DNA of 64,000 bases from Mytilus edulis (GCF_963676685.1 NC_092348.1:28805386-28869385), one strand, 5' to 3'. Positions 19,365-39,044 are shown, numbered from the stretch's first letter. Program-made: numbers and translations. The notes: a model not told the origin generated them from the letters alone.

Positions 19365-19490
19365 TTAATAATGGAAGTTGGCATACACCGTGAGGTGACT
19401 TATAATTGTTAATTTCTGTGTCACTTTGGTCTCTTGTGGAGAGTTGTCTCATTGGCAATCATACCACATCTTCTTTTTTATAAATACACG
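19365..19490 (+). repeat. dispersed repeat fragment (TTGTCTCATTGGCAATCATA)
   Basis: Contains GGTCTCTTGTGGAGAGTTGT and CTCATTGGCAATCATACCAC. Reverse-strand relatives occur at about 38855-38890 (GGTATGATTGCCAATGAGAA) and about 37010-37040 (GGTATGAATGCTATTGAGAC). I know it as an abundant mussel repeat. Confidence 0.6.
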
Positions 19491-20267
19491 TTATACAAAT
19501 AGCACATCAAAATCTGTGGTGATCCTCAGAGCGTTGGAGACTAACGCTATTAACACAAGCGAAAGAGACGCTGTGGTTGAAGCTGGTTTTTCTTTGTCCT
19601 AATGCTTTATTGAAGACGTAAAGTTGGTTAACCTATCTTGTATGTGTTATACTAATTGCTTTAATATTGATATTACACAGTCTCTGTATGTGTCTAGCTC
19701 AATTCTATTATGCTAGTCTTAGATCGTTTAATTTCTATATCATATGTCTGTGATTTTTATAAGACAAAGACAGTGCGCGAGTTTAAAAGCGAACAATCAC
19801 TTGGAATAGCATTCAATGCTCTACCGCGAATTTAAACAAATAGAAATTTACTGTTTGTTCTAATTCTCATGCAGTGATTCAAAAATGCTTTTGCATAAAA
19901 ACCCAATAACACTCAGTGAATAAATACAGCTCAGATATTTTTTTTAAATTAATTACAGAATGCTTTTGGTATATTAAAACCAAAAGGCTCCTTCGCATGT
20001 ATTTTGAGGTCACGGCAAAAAGTAATATACATAATTATGAACAAGAATATAAAGATAACAGAAAATGTGTTAATGATTTTCTATGAGACAGTCATCCATC
20101 GGCGGACGAGCATCAGATAGTTTTTAAACTTATTTTGGTTAGATTTGCTTTATATGTAGGTTTTGGTGCTAATAAACTTACCAAAAACATCTTGAATTTG
20201 TAACAGGTTATCGTTAAACAGAAATAACCTTTTATTTATTTCACCAATCTAAACTGCTTTGTCTTTT
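19491..20267. other. gene-free stretch
   Basis: No credible frame, RNA or array on either strand. A short run of CpGs occurs near 19780-19830. Confidence 0.35.
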
Positions 20268-22152
20268 TTAGCTCACCTGGCCTAAAAGGCCATGTGAGCT
20301 TTTCTCATCACTTGGCGTCCGTCGTCGTCGTCGTCGTCGACGTCGTCGTCGTCGTTAACAATTTTTCAAACATCTTCTCCTCTGAAACTACTGAATGGAT
20401 TTTTTATGAAACTTAGCATGATTGTTCCTTAGATTATCCTGCACAAAGTGTGTGCTTCGATTTTTGATCCGTCAAAAAACATGGCCGCCGTTACTTAAAA
20501 TAGAACATAGGGGTCAAATGCAGTTTTTGGCTTATATCTCAAAAACGAAAGCATTTAGAGCAAATCTGACGGGGTAAAAATGTTCATTAGGTCAAGATCT
20601 ATCAGCCCTGAAATTTTCAGATGAATCAAACAAACCACTGTTGGGTTGCTGCCACTTAATTGGTAATTTTAAGGAAATTTTGCAGTTTTTGGTCATTATC
20701 TTGAATATTATTATAGATAAAGATAAACTGTAAACAGCAAAAATGATCAGCAAAGTAAGATCTACAAATAAGTTATTATGACCAAAATTGTCAATTGACC
20801 CCTTAAGGGGTTATTGTCCTTTAATGACAATTTTTCACAATTTGTTCATCACATTTGCTAACTTTAAAAAATCTTCTCCTCTGAAACTACTGAATGGATT
20901 TAGATGAAACTTAGCATGATTGTTCCTTAGATTATCCTGCACAAAGTGTGTGCTTCGATTTTTGATCCGTCAAAAAACATGGCCGCTGTTACTTAAAATA
21001 GAACATAGGGGTCAAATGCAGTTTTTGGCTTATATCTCAAAAACGAAAGCATTTAGAGCAAATCTGACATGGGGTAAAAATGTTCATTAGGTCAAGATCT
21101 ATCAGCCCTGAAATTTTCAGATGAATCAAACAAACCATTGTTGGGTTGCTGCCACTTAATTGGTAATTTTAAGGAAATTTTGCAGTTTTTGGTCATTATC
21201 TTGAATATTATTATAGATAAAGATAAACTGTAAACAGCAAAAATGATCAGCAAAGTAAGATCTACAAATAAGTTAATATGACCAAAATTGTCAATTGACC
21301 CCTTAAGGGGTTATTGTCCTTTAATGACAATTTTTCACAATTTGTTCATCATATTTGCTAACTTTAAAAAATCTTCTCCTCTAAAACTACTTAACCAAAT
21401 TCAACCAAACTTCAACTGAATGATCAGTAGGGTGTATAAAATAAAGTTTGTGCTTTATTTTTTATTTCGTCAAAAAACATGGCCGTCATGGCTAAAAATA
21501 GAACACAGGGTAAAATGCAGTTTTTGGCTTATATCTCAAAAACTCCAGCATTTAGAGCAAATAAGACAAGAAGTTAAAGTATTTATTAGGTCAAGGTCTA
21601 CCTGTCCTGAAATTTTCAGCCGAATTGGGTAACTGGTTTTTCAGGTATAATGCCCCTGAATTGATGATTTTAAAGAAATTTTGCAGTTTTTGGTTATTAT
21701 CTTGAATATTATTATAGATACAGATAAACTGTTAATAGCAAAAATGTTAAGCAAAGTAAGATCTACAAATAAGTCAATTTGACCAAAATTGTCAATTGAC
21801 CCCTTAAGGAGTTATTGCCCTTTAAAGACTTTTTTCACAATTTGTTCATCATGTTGACTTACTTTAAAAAATCTTCTCCTTTGAAACTGCTGTATCAATT
21901 TCAGCCAAACTTAGGCTAAATGAGTTTCAGAGTATCTAGTATAAATTTTATATTTCATTTCCTTGTATGTCAGAAACATAGCTCCTATGGCTAAAATAGA
22001 ACATAGGAGAAAATGATTTTTTTTTTGCTTTTGAAGAAAATAGGACGATTCAAAGAACATTTAAATAAATTGAAAAGCCAAAATAATCATTGATGAGAGA
22101 TTTAACCAAAAAAATTAAGGTGAGCGATTCAGGCTCTTGAGAGCCTCTTGTT
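20268..22152 (+). mobile_element. AGCTCACC hairpin-ended element, copy 3
   Basis: Starts TTAGCTCACCTGGCC, loop, GGCCATGTGAGCT, then a CGT microsatellite (about 20318-20353). Three to four internal units follow, beginning TCTTCTCCTCTGAAAC (20371), (20873), TCTTCTCCTCTAAAAC (21371) and TCTTCTCCTTTGAAAC (21870). It ends GGTGAGCGATTCAGG with the hairpin AGGCTCTTGAGAGCCT and CTTG. The first two units are nearly identical to each other but differ from copy 1 in the middle (TTGATCCGTCAAAAAACATG). Confidence 0.85.
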
Positions 22153-23700
22153 TTCTAGGGCTGTCGACAAGTCATATAGCAATGTTTTTACAAAAGCAGT
22201 ATATAACCTTTACCAAAACATCTATTATAATGAACAACACGTCGGATTTCACAAGTGGAGCAGGATCTGTTTTCCCTCCCGCAGCACATCAGATCACACA
22301 TCCTTAGTTTTGGGTAGGGTTCGTGTTTTGTTCAGTCCTTAGCTTTCTATGGTATAATTTGTAGAATGCTATTCGTCTTTTTGTGATGGTTTTGTCAGTT
22401 TGTCTTCGATTTATGAGTTTGAATATCCGTTTGGTATCTTTAGCCTCTCTTAATTAAGTCTCACACACACAAACCTCTTTTTTCGAAATATTTGTATTTG
22501 AATTATTATTTTTTGTTAATTTTCTATCATCTTGCTCTTGTCAACACGGTAATATAAAAACAGCATAAAATTGAGAATGGAAAAGGGGAATGTTTCAAAG
22601 AAACAACAACCCGACCATAGAACAGACAACAGCAGAAATCATTTTATATTTGATGCCCCACTATATTTTCCGTGGCTCTAAAAAAGAAAAAAAGAAAAAA
22701 AAAGAATTACAGCGAACATTTGTCCCATGCAAATCTTATATTAAGATAAAACAATAGAATATTTTTTTACGCTATGGTATAGTAGTCTAAATTCATGCTA
22801 CCTAAAAAAATCATTGGTATATATTCAATCTGTAATAACTTGGTAATAGTGTTGATGTTTCGTGGTCTTTACGGTATGGAGATGTACAATTAAAACTTTT
22901 TCTTGGGACAAGTTTTCCTTGGGACAACTTTTTTGGTAATTTTGAAAAGAAACATTTCTGTTTAAGATTTATCTGACGAACAAAAACTGATTTAAATTGT
23001 ATTGTTATAGGATTACTCGTGAAATTTGGGGCTGGTATAGTAGGAATAATTTTCCTCATTGAAATAATAACAAGTTATGGACGAATTCGTCCACTTAGTT
23101 TATCATGCAATATCAAACCATCATCTGAAAAAGGATTTAAATAATACAAACTAAAGTGATTGTAATCAAAATATGAAAACAAACAACTTCAATGCGAAAT
23201 GCCTACAGGTTTTATTTTGTTTGCGTTACATTTTTCTATATAAAACAGAATTTACAACTGAACAGAGAGACGCAACATGATATTTAAACCAGCGTTTTCT
23301 TGAATAACAGATAAGAATAAATTAGTCAGATGTTTAACATTACTTAAAAGATTAAAAGTGCAACATCTTCAACATATTTAATTTCCACATACTAGTATTA
23401 TTATTAAGCCTATTGAACATTCCTTTGAAACGGTTATTTTTTCATGAACATAGGATTTCCGAATAACATATATTTTAAAAGATACATAAGTACATAAGTA
23501 TTATAAGCGACATAAAAGTAATTGAACTTTAAAACGAGAACGAATTGCTGTTATGCTTATGTATACTTAAGATTTACGTATTATTTCACTCTTTGTTTGT
23601 ATGTTGTTTTGTGTTTACGATACCAGAATAGGAGAATACGTATGATTATCAACGAAATGGGTTAAACCTTTTTGTTTTATATTTTAAAACTTGATATAAA
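22153..23700. other. gene-free stretch with a repeat fragment at 22560-22635
   Basis: The fragment (AAATTGAGAATGGAAAAGGG, ACAACCCGACCATAGAACAG) is the reverse of the repeat at 7960-8080. Frames at 22148-22342 and 22811-23059 have no support. Nothing else seen. Confidence 0.4.
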
Positions 23701-23702
23701 GA

Positions 23703-23843
23703 GGCGGATCCAGACATTTCCATAAGAGACTGCCATTAGAAAGGGGCGCTCCAGTCATGCTTCAGTGATTCCCAATATATAATCAAACATTGTTTTCCCA
23801 CAAAAAGGGGGAGGGGGTCCCCGGGTCCCTCAGGATCCACCTA
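23703..23843. mobile_element. MITE of the GGCGGATCC family, second copy
   Basis: Starts GGCGGATCCAGAC and ends near CAGGATCCACC, with G- and C-runs inside (GGGGGAGGGGGTCCCCGGG). Its ends are more diverged than those of the copy at 4657. Confidence 0.5.
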
Positions 23844-24154
23844 TTGTGTACAATAAGAGAGTTTTGATGGTAAAAAGGGGGTCTTTAAAATCCTTTAAAT
23901 CTTTGAATTTATAAAACAAACAACTGAATAAAGTTATAAAGCAACAACCAAAATTCCAGATTTCTATAGTAATTTCATAAAAATATATATGACATATCAA
24001 ATCTATTTAAAATTTTGAATAGTCTTAATTTATAATTATAATGTTAGAACTGTTTTCACTACACCCATAAGATATTTTGCACCGTATGTTTTATGCAACA
24101 TATAAGAAAGATCCGGGCCGGCCAACTATATGCATTTTTGTTACAATAATGTAT

Positions 24155-24200
24155 TACCAGAGACATATAATACAATATATTTTAATATATGTCTCTGGTA
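24155..24200. repeat. perfect 15-bp stem-loop upstream of Rab2
   Basis: TACCAGAGACATATA (24155-24169) is exactly mirrored by TATATGTCTCTGGTA (24186-24200) around a 16-base AT-rich loop, about 330 bases before the Rab2 start. It may be a tiny MITE or a structural element. Confidence 0.7.
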
Positions 24201-24455
24201 TTACACAAAATAAAACGGCCTTGACCACGGTACCCTCTTTACGACATACGCTGAAACTGGACAAGATTCTTCAGTTGCGAAGACTTGTTCTTTTTAAGCC
24301 CCAAAAAGTAAAACAATATAAAAATAAGAAATACACAAAAAAAAACAATTATTAAAACAAAACTGAACTTGAAACGCACACAAAAACAAAAGAAAAATCA
24401 CGGAAATAACTTTCAATTTCGGTATGATTTTGTGATTATAGTTGAACTGGGACTA

Positions 24456-24479
24456 CTTCCGGGTGAGAAATTGACGTCA
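24456..24479 (+). promoter_or_regulatory. Rab2 proximal promoter: ETS-like site and CRE
   Basis: CTTCCGG (24456-24462) is an ETS-type core. TGACGTCA (24472-24479) is a perfect CRE palindrome about 50 bases before the start codon. No TATA box is seen at the expected distance, as is common for housekeeping genes. Binding is inferred from consensus only. Confidence 0.5.
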
Positions 24480-24527
24480 ACAAACTGACATCATCAGCCA
24501 ATATCGACAGAAAAAAGAACGATCAAA

Positions 24528-31298
<6,771 letters not shown>

Positions 31299-32578
31299 AT
31301 ATAGGACTGACATTGTTGTGATCATAAAGAGAAAGTGAAAGTATGCAAGGGATGTTTGTAGAAGACTATAAATGTCTTGAGTGTATAAATTATATTATGA
31401 AGCTACTTACAAAGTTCATATGGTCAGAATTTCTAGATTACTATGCATTTGAATGCTAAAGAGCCAATGTATTTTTAGAAAACTTCTCGAAACGATATAT
31501 ATCATTTATTATGAATATCTAAATTTTGAAATTTGCAAAAGATCTTTTACTTGGTAACACTACTCATCTTTCTGATATACAATATATAAGAAGAGATTTA
31601 GATAATAAAGTCACAAGTAGTTTTATAATATTTTTTAGTATGATCTGTGGAAGACTTAGGATGTGATAGGTGAATAATTTTCATTTATAGCTTTTCATTT
31701 CTGAATACATTTGCATATTTAAATTTTGCAATGGTTGAAAGCACCAAAGGGAAAAATACATCATGTGTTTATAAGACAAAACTCAAGTATGTTCATTCTT
31801 TCATTGTAATTAAAAACCTACTATAGCACATTTGGGTGGGGGAATAATGCTGTGATTGTATGTCCATGTTGCATAAATGTGTTATGATTTTATGTCTGAA
31901 TTATTTCTTGTTTTTGTCTTTTTTTTTTAATCATGATATTGTTTAAAAAAAATATGATTTTACATATTTTACATTCCAAATATTTTTCAGAATTATAACT
32001 AGCTTAAGGATTTTGATCAGTGCAAATAACACAACAACAGTTTAATTTGTAGAACAAGTTGTGTTAATATATATTTTGTGTATAGACACATGTTAAAAGT
32101 CATCATTGATGTAGAAAAAAACTCATATCATTCTTAAGATATAAAAATTTACAACTAACAGTTATAAGTCATAATTGCAACTTGCGTTTTTTGCAAGACT
32201 TTCTTTTGAGCAAAAAATGCAAGTATTGGATGCAATTTTAGGGCATTAGAATTTAGAATGTGATTATATAATGTTCATTGACTATTCTATTTCCTGTATA
32301 ACATCTGTTAAATATATAAGTCACTAGCCCTTTGCACATGTTGAACCACATCTTGTTCTATAAATGAAAATTGCATAAAATTTGTCAAGACATCAAACTT
32401 TTCATCTTTTTGGTTTATTTGATTAGCAGCTTGTAAAATTCTTATTTTTAAAACGGGTCACACATGAAATTTTTTGTTGTAACAACATATTATAACTGAT
32501 TTTATTCATACTTATGTTATCAGTTAAATGAAAACGGAATTGACTCTGTGCTTTTCAGTGAATGTTTTATTAATGAAC

Positions 32579-33097
32579 ATGATTGTAATGGTCACTATAA
32601 TTGTATGATTGTAATGGTCACTATAATTGTATGATTGTAATGGTCACTATAATTGTATGATTGTAATGGTCACTATAATTGTATGATTGTAATGGTCACT
32701 ATAATTGTATGATTGTAATGGTCACTATAATTGTATGATTGTAATGGTCACTATAATTGTATGATTGTAATGGTCACTATAATTGTATGATTGTAATGGT
32801 CACTATAATTGTATGATTGTAATGGTCACTATAATTGTATGATTGTAATGGTCACTATAATTGTATGATTGTAATGGTCACTATAATTGTATGATTGTAA
32901 TGGTCACTATAATTGTATGATTGTAATGGTCACTATAATTGTATGATTGTAATGGTCACTATAATTGTATGATTGTAATGGTCACTATAATTGTATGATT
33001 GTAATGGTCACTATAATTGTATGATTGTAATGGTCACTATAATTGTATGATTGTAATGGTCACTATAATTTTATGATTGTAATGGTCACTATAATTT
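32579..33097 (+). repeat. 26-bp near-perfect minisatellite, about 20 copies
   Basis: Units of 26 bases (ATGATTGTAATGGTCACTAT plus AATTGT) are almost invariant until the last two. The array is bounded by an inverted pair, AATGAACAT at the left edge and ATGTTCATT at the right edge. It lies 1.3 kb after the Rab2 stop codon, probably inside its 3' UTR. Confidence 0.95.
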
Positions 33098-33582
33098 AAT
33101 GTTCATTTGATTTATCATTAATCTGGAAAACTTTCTCTGCATGGACTTTTACATTTTCAGCCTTTCGCTTAATTTAAAAAACATGATAACTGCAAATGTT
33201 TATATATAGTGCAATAAATGGCATATGTGTGATGGTTATTATATCTTATAATTGAATTTTTGGATGGCACAGGTTCTTTGGTAAATTTGGTATAATAATG
33301 CACTTGTTTTGGAGCTTTTACAAACAAAGAATTCTGTAGTTTCAAGCATTTTGCAAGAATGTTGACAAAAGGTTTTACAAAAAATAGTTTATCTAAAATT
33401 TGAAGTATTTTGCAAGGTTATTGATAAAAGGGAAACAGTAAATTTAATTTGTTTTGAAAACTAAATGACCATATACTGTTGGGACTTTGTTGATGTTGTT
33501 TATGTTTTGTTTTAAACTTTAATGTTGTTAACTCTTGTAAATGTACATAAAGTCATTATTTATCTCTGTAGCTTAATGAAGA

Positions 33583-33588
33583 AATAAA
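33583..33588 (+). terminator. candidate polyadenylation signal AATAAA for Rab2
   Basis: AATAAA within GAAGAAATAAAATTAAAGCG, 2.3 kb after the Rab2 stop. Its use is inferred. Confidence 0.35.
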
Positions 33589-33605
33589 ATTAAAGCGAAA
33601 AATTG

Positions 33606-35119
33606 TAGATACTTAAATATTTTATCTTTATGATATGAAATGAATAATATATTGAAAGATTGCGCATCATTAACTAAACTAATTATTTATCCAATAACCC
33701 CTATTTTATTAAACTCACATGCAAAAACAATTTTATTTAACTTGAACATTTCTATTCACTATTATAGGACCAAACTTTCCATATTAAAGGAATTAGTGTC
33801 AAGGTTTATAAATAAAGATAAACACTAGATTTTAAGATAGAAAATCAAACTAAACATATACTGTGAAACTGACATGGCAGAATTTTAAGAACATTTTCTT
33901 TTTATTATAAAAAAGCTTTTTGCCTACAACATGGTTTAATGCTCACCAAATTATTGTTCATTTTTTCCTCTCAATAAATTAAAAAAAAAATTATGCACAC
34001 ATTTACTTTGTGTGATATTAATTTATTTATTTATAATAGTAACCATTAATTAAAATACCCAAGTTTTTGGGATACGATTGCTTTCAAGCAATCTGTAGAC
34101 TTATACTGGTGGCTCAGAGCATTGCCCTCACGTCAATCGTTTTATTCTAAACATTAAGGAACATCTCAGATTCTTATGATTGTCTTGCTTTAAAGGTAAA
34201 AACAAACAAAGGGATTGAACTTTAACAACTTTCCTATAATGTTCTTTTCATAATCTTCATGTTTGATAATTCCCTTGACTTATATGCGTGTTTTTAACAA
34301 CACGGAAAATCAGAATTACGCAGTATTTATATTTAGTGTTTTTCTAAATTTAGAAACACGTTAGAGGGAATTCCCAGTTTGATAAAATGCGAGAGTTCTC
34401 TGAATTCCGATAAATCTATTTCTGTCATATAAGAACTGAAGTGGAGTTTTTCTTATATTTTACCTTTATGAAACTGATATTTGAGATTGTACTTCCATAA
34501 AGAAATAGAGAACTATCTAGGTCGTTTAATAAACATTTAATATACGTTCTTGCTCCAGGTTTTTTTTGGAAATTATGCGCATGCGTATAGTTTTCTTGAC
34601 TTTGAGGGGTTTTCGATTGAATGGTTGCTCTGGATTCCCCACTCAATTAATTAATTTTAAACTCATGGCATCTTTTCTATGTATGTCTGCTATTGAAGGT
34701 TATTATTGTTGCATAATTTTAAATCATATGCATCATTTAAATGAAAATAAATATAGTCCACATCGTAGAACACCCCTTCAGGCAAAATGGAGTCTTCCAT
34801 ATTATTGTTTCCAATTGTCTCCCTTCTGGAAGCAACTTCCGTGACTTCTGAATTAAAACAATACGTCGAGTATTAGCTCGTTCTGTCAATAAAGTATATT
34901 ATATTAAAAATGATCGAAATTTAAACCGATAAATGTGTACGGAAAGGAGTCATGATCACTGACCGAAAGGAAATTAAATATTTAAAGAGTTAGGAATGGG
35001 GTTCCTCCTAGAATTAACGTAGGAAAATAGGTGATAAGATACGAAGTGAAATACCTTCTCTCACTCTGAGTCTCAGTGACTGCTGTGGAAAGTAAACTTG
35101 GAATTGATAGTACAAAAAT
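33606..35119. other. intergenic stretch, no gene recognised
   Basis: Only short unsupported frames (33640-33828, 34425-34646 minus, 34566-34844). An NRF1-like palindrome ATGCGCATGCGTA lies at about 34575. Without a neighbouring exon I do not call a promoter. Confidence 0.35.
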
Positions 35120-35330
35120 AAAACACAATAGGCCTAATCGCATTGTTCATACACTTTTATCCGGGATTGGCTATTTTGTAACTATTTTACATGTGCAGTT
35201 GAATTAGTTTTGAAAATAATATTATCCAGCTACATGTATACATGTACATGTGTCAACGAAACAACGGCAATCGTATCCGTCAGAGCAATCTGCTCTTTGA
35301 TTTTGATTTACCTGCGATGTACAATTTCAT
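35120..35330 (+). repeat. dispersed repeat, copy 2 (pairs with 1060-1560)
   Basis: TTTATCCGGGATTGGCTATT, CATGTGCAGTTGAATTAGTT, TATCCAGCT, ACATGTGTCAACG, GGCAATCGTATCCGTCAGAG and CTGCTCTTTGATTTTGATTT match the first copy in order. The middle segment of about 110 bases is absent. Confidence 0.55.
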
Positions 35331-35518
35331 ATTTTGTTCTATTTTTATACTATGTTCATTTTAGGGTTGTACAAGTTTGTGTTTTCATTTCTGAGTCATT
35401 TATCTTAATAGCCATTTTGAATGTAACGAATGATAGTGTACAAGTCATTTCTGTACTATTTAACTCATAAATACATAATGCTAATAAGTCTAATTTAAAA
35501 TATCATTATTATTTTTAA

Positions 35519-36111
35519 GGTGGTATGGGAGTCTAAAATAAAAATGATAGAATTTATTCATACTTTGCCAAAACGTTGTTTCTATTGATACATGTTGAAA
35601 AATATAATAAAAATGATAGGTCACCGCGCATTTTTCAAGCTACAGGACGGGACAAAATGACACATTTTTGTATGGATTATACAGGAAAAAACACCATTTT
35701 GTGATTAGAAACTAAACAAAATGATAGAATTGTTAAATACTTCAGGAAAAGATAGCGTTCAGACACTGCTTTGAGAATATCAAAAGAAAAGATAGGGTCA
35801 CCGCACGTTTTTTCCGGCTTAAATACAAAATAGGAAAATTCCATACAGAATCCCTCAGAAAATGCGCTTTTTTAGAGTTACCTCCCCTTAAAATGCCAAT
35901 TTTAAAAAAAGATAAAAACAACCACAAATAATTAACATTTGCAAAAATATCAATATTTAGAAGTTATATTCTTATAAATTGGTACTTTTAAATGAAAATG
36001 TACATTAAACATCTGCATTCCTGCATCAAATTTTGCTAACTTGATGGAAAATCTGGACCTTTGATTCTCTGTTTTTTACAATCCAAGATGGAGGAAGACA
36101 CCCATACCACC
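35519..36111. mobile_element. 593-bp MITE flanked by TTAA
   Basis: Terminal repeats GGTGGTATGGG and CCCATACCACC are perfect over 11 bp and bounded on both sides by TTAA (35515-35518 and 36112-36115). TTAA targets are used by the piggyBac and Kolobok superfamilies. The interior repeats AAAATGATAG and GGTCACCGC words and has no ORF. Confidence 0.82.
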
Positions 36112-36592
36112 TTAATGTACATTTCTTCGACATAAGCAAGTTTTTAAAGATGCAATAACTGCCAGGAATTGATCTGTATATTGTAAAACTACTTATGTTA
36201 TATGAAAAATAGATTTTACACCCAAATATACAAAACCAATCTCATTTTACCAGAAATTTAAATTTGTTTGTTCACAAGATGTAGTTACGTAAAAAAATCT
36301 GTATGAAAAAGCAAACTTTTGATGTTCTTTTTTAAACAACGCAGTTAGGTTGAAAGGTTGTGGCTGTTTAAATGCTTGGCACCCAGGTTGGTGTCTCATA
36401 CTACTTTTCAGATTGAAATTTTAAAATTGCTTCTTATACTAGTTACTCCATACTATGTATGTTCAGACAGGCCAGTTCTTTTCGTTATTGTATGAGAAAA
36501 CTAACTACCCCGGTACTGATGTGATAAACATAGATCAGGAAATCCATTTAACATTTATTCTAACAAAAAAGAAAAAAGTGCTGTCATTATAT
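36112..36592. other. gene-free stretch
   Basis: One unsupported frame at 36455-36637. Nothing else seen. Confidence 0.35.
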
Positions 36593-36813
36593 ACTGTAAA
36601 TTTAAAAATTATTGCCTGCGTTTGTGAATGTTTGTGAATTGTTGATGAACAAGTTTAACAAACCAAATTAACTACTGCAACTTAAAACATTTGAATACAT
36701 ATAAAGCATTATTAGAAAATTAGAATGAATTTTAATTATTGTGATATTATACCTGCAACTTTTTATCTGCAATATAAAAAAAACACATTTTATATATTTT
36801 TTTAATTTACAGT
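36593..36813. mobile_element. MITE with ACTGTAAATTTAAAAATTATTGC ends (variant B)
   Basis: Starts ACTGTAAATTTAAAAATTAT and ends TTTTTTAATTTACAGT. It is AT-rich inside and related to the element at 11955 through the shared ACTGTAAATT...AATTATTGC start. Confidence 0.65.
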
Positions 36814-36999
36814 ATACTAATTGAACTTTCTTTACACAAATTTTCATTTTTCCTTGGGTTATGTGCTGATTTCTGTTTACATGTATGTGTGCAAACATTG
36901 TTTATATATGTCAATAAAAATAGTATGATTATTTTGTATTTTTAATCAGTTTCTAGAAATAACTGAATTTTTCACAGACACAGTGAAGTTAATGCATAA

Positions 37000-37410
37000 A
37001 ATAAGAAGATATGGTATGAATGCTATTGAGACAACTATCTACCAGTGACCAAATAATATATTATAGATGTTAGCAACTATAGGTCTCTGTACAACCTTCA
37101 ACAATGAGCAAATACAGTATCACAAAGCAATCTGTAAAAGGCCCCCTGGCATGACAAAAAAATCCAAGAATATTTATGTACAAAACAGCAAAGGAAAAAC
37201 AAATATGATAAACACCAATGAACAACAAACACTGAATTACAGGCTCCTGACTTAGGACATGGATATATAGTATGTAATGGGGTTTAACATTTTTGTGATT
37301 ACCAAATCCTCACTTAGTGAAATAACCTAATATAAGAACAAACTATGAAAGTCTGTTGAATAGGACTTGACTTAGCAAAGCATAAAACAAAATTAACAAA
37401 AACACTATGA
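37000..37410 (-). repeat. dispersed repeat (relative of 27210 and 41040)
   Basis: Includes GGTATGAATGCTATTGAGAC, ACAAAAAAATCCAAGAATAT and GAATTACAGGCTCCTGACTT, which have counterparts at 27285 and 41270. The 62-residue frame at 37067-37255 is fortuitous. Confidence 0.5.
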
Positions 37411-37799
37411 TTTCTAGAAATAACATCACCATTAAAAATGAGAATGTGATATCCTGTAAGTTATAAGTCATCTACAAGTAGAGCCTGTCTTCTAAACCAA
37501 ATCTAAAATAAAAATAAAAGAATTTAGTAAAGGTTTTCAGAAATTTGTGGGTAACAAAATTCCTGTCTTGAAATCTAAAATTTCACTATAGAGTCTATAA
37601 TATAGACAAAGACAAAGCGGTCTAATTTGGATATTTAAAGATTCAGTTTCAGCCAAAGAAACATCCTTGTCCAAAAAAAGAATAAATATCTTATTCAGTT
37701 ATTGCTGCTTATATATATATAGTTAGTTCCCTATGGCAATTTAGAGAATTTTTGATTACTTAACACAAAAACATCTTCAAACAAGAATAAGTCCATAGT

Positions 37800-38145
37800 A
37801 CCAGTTACCTGGCTCACACTCATTTTCTATGTTCAATGGAACTTGGGGTCAAAACTCTCATTTGGCATTAAAATTAGAAAGATCATATAAGGAACATGTG
37901 TACTAAGTTTCAAGTTGATTGGACTTCGACTTCATCAAAAACTACCTTAACCAAATAGTTAGTATAAAACTGGCACTGTAATATTCTATGTTCAGTGGAC
38001 TGTGAAATCAGGATTAAAATTTAAGTTTGCATCTAAATAAGAAGACCATGTCATAGGGAACATATGTAATAAGTTTTATTGAGATTGGACTTTAATTTCA
38101 TCTAAAACTACCTTAACCAAAAACTTTAACCTGAAATACCTATAT
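37800..38145 (-). repeat. TGCCCCA-type repeat, two diverged minus-strand pieces in tandem
   Basis: AACATGTGTACTAAGTTTCA, GACTTCATCAAAAACTACCT and AACCAAAAACTTTAACCTGA are the reverse of the plus-strand copies. The block AATGTTCAGTGGACYGTGAA to the Thr-Pro-like CTACCTTAACC segment appears twice. Confidence 0.6.
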
Positions 38146-39040
38146 CCTTTTGATAAACTTTATTGCCAAGATAATATAAATGTTTCGGAGAAATTTTGGA
38201 ATGTATATTGTAGCATATTTACCCTTTTCATTACATTATAAATAAAACAGATTTATATGAGTTGCATCAAATGAATTTGCAATCAGATTTTTAAAAGAAC
38301 TATTTTATTAAATAGGAATACTTTGTTTAACAGATATGTCTGGAAATGCAGAGATTCTTTAAGTTAATGTTTCTTTTGATTAAAAAAACAAGATTGACAG
38401 GCTTGCAGTAGATATATTTGTAATTGAATACAACTTGCATGTAAAAATTTTGGGGTTAAGAATGTATTACCCGTTTGCTATTGGTTTGACCACTAAGTCT
38501 TTAAGGTTTGATCAGTACTTTTGAGAATAAAACAAGAAAATGCAGTGAGGTAGACATTCTTAAGTTCTTGTAGTATCAAGCCAATGTCAATCAATTTTCT
38601 TAATAAATTCTTGTATAACCATACTTGTCAATAAAACTATTTTATCTAAAATCCAAACAAAATTCACGGCTTTGAATCTATCATAAAAATATTTTCATCT
38701 ACAAATGTACATTATGAACAAAGGAACATAACTCAAAATTCAAAATGTATACATGTAATTTGCATTTAGTTTTTGTGATAAGATCCAATCTCCGATACTT
38801 TTAGCAATAAGGCAATTAAGTGTACGATTATTGTAAGGTGCGCATTTAAAAAAGAGAAGTGGTATGATTGCCAATGAGAAAACTGTCTACAAGAGATATT
38901 CTATACACCAGAACAGTGTATGCAAAATACTTCCCTCCTATACCGCATCAACATATCTGTTTGTTCTGATGGATGTTCTATACAGCAGGTCAGTGTATAT
39001 GAACTGCTTACTTTCTATACAGTACAGTAATCACCATGAT
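38146..39040. other. gene-free stretch
   Basis: Contains a fragment of the CATTGGCAATCATACCAC repeat, reversed, at 38855-38890. Frame 38864-39154 runs across local repeats and is not supported. Confidence 0.35.
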
Positions 39041-39044
39041 CCTG

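Larger units (their letters stand above)
31299..33605 (+). other. Rab2: probable Rab2 3' untranslated region
   Basis: No coding frame after the stop. The first good polyadenylation signal in a plausible context is AATAAA at 33583-33588, followed by AT-rich DNA. This would make a 2.3-kb 3' UTR containing the 26-bp array at 32579. Earlier AT-rich signals could end shorter forms; transcript data would decide. Confidence 0.45.
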
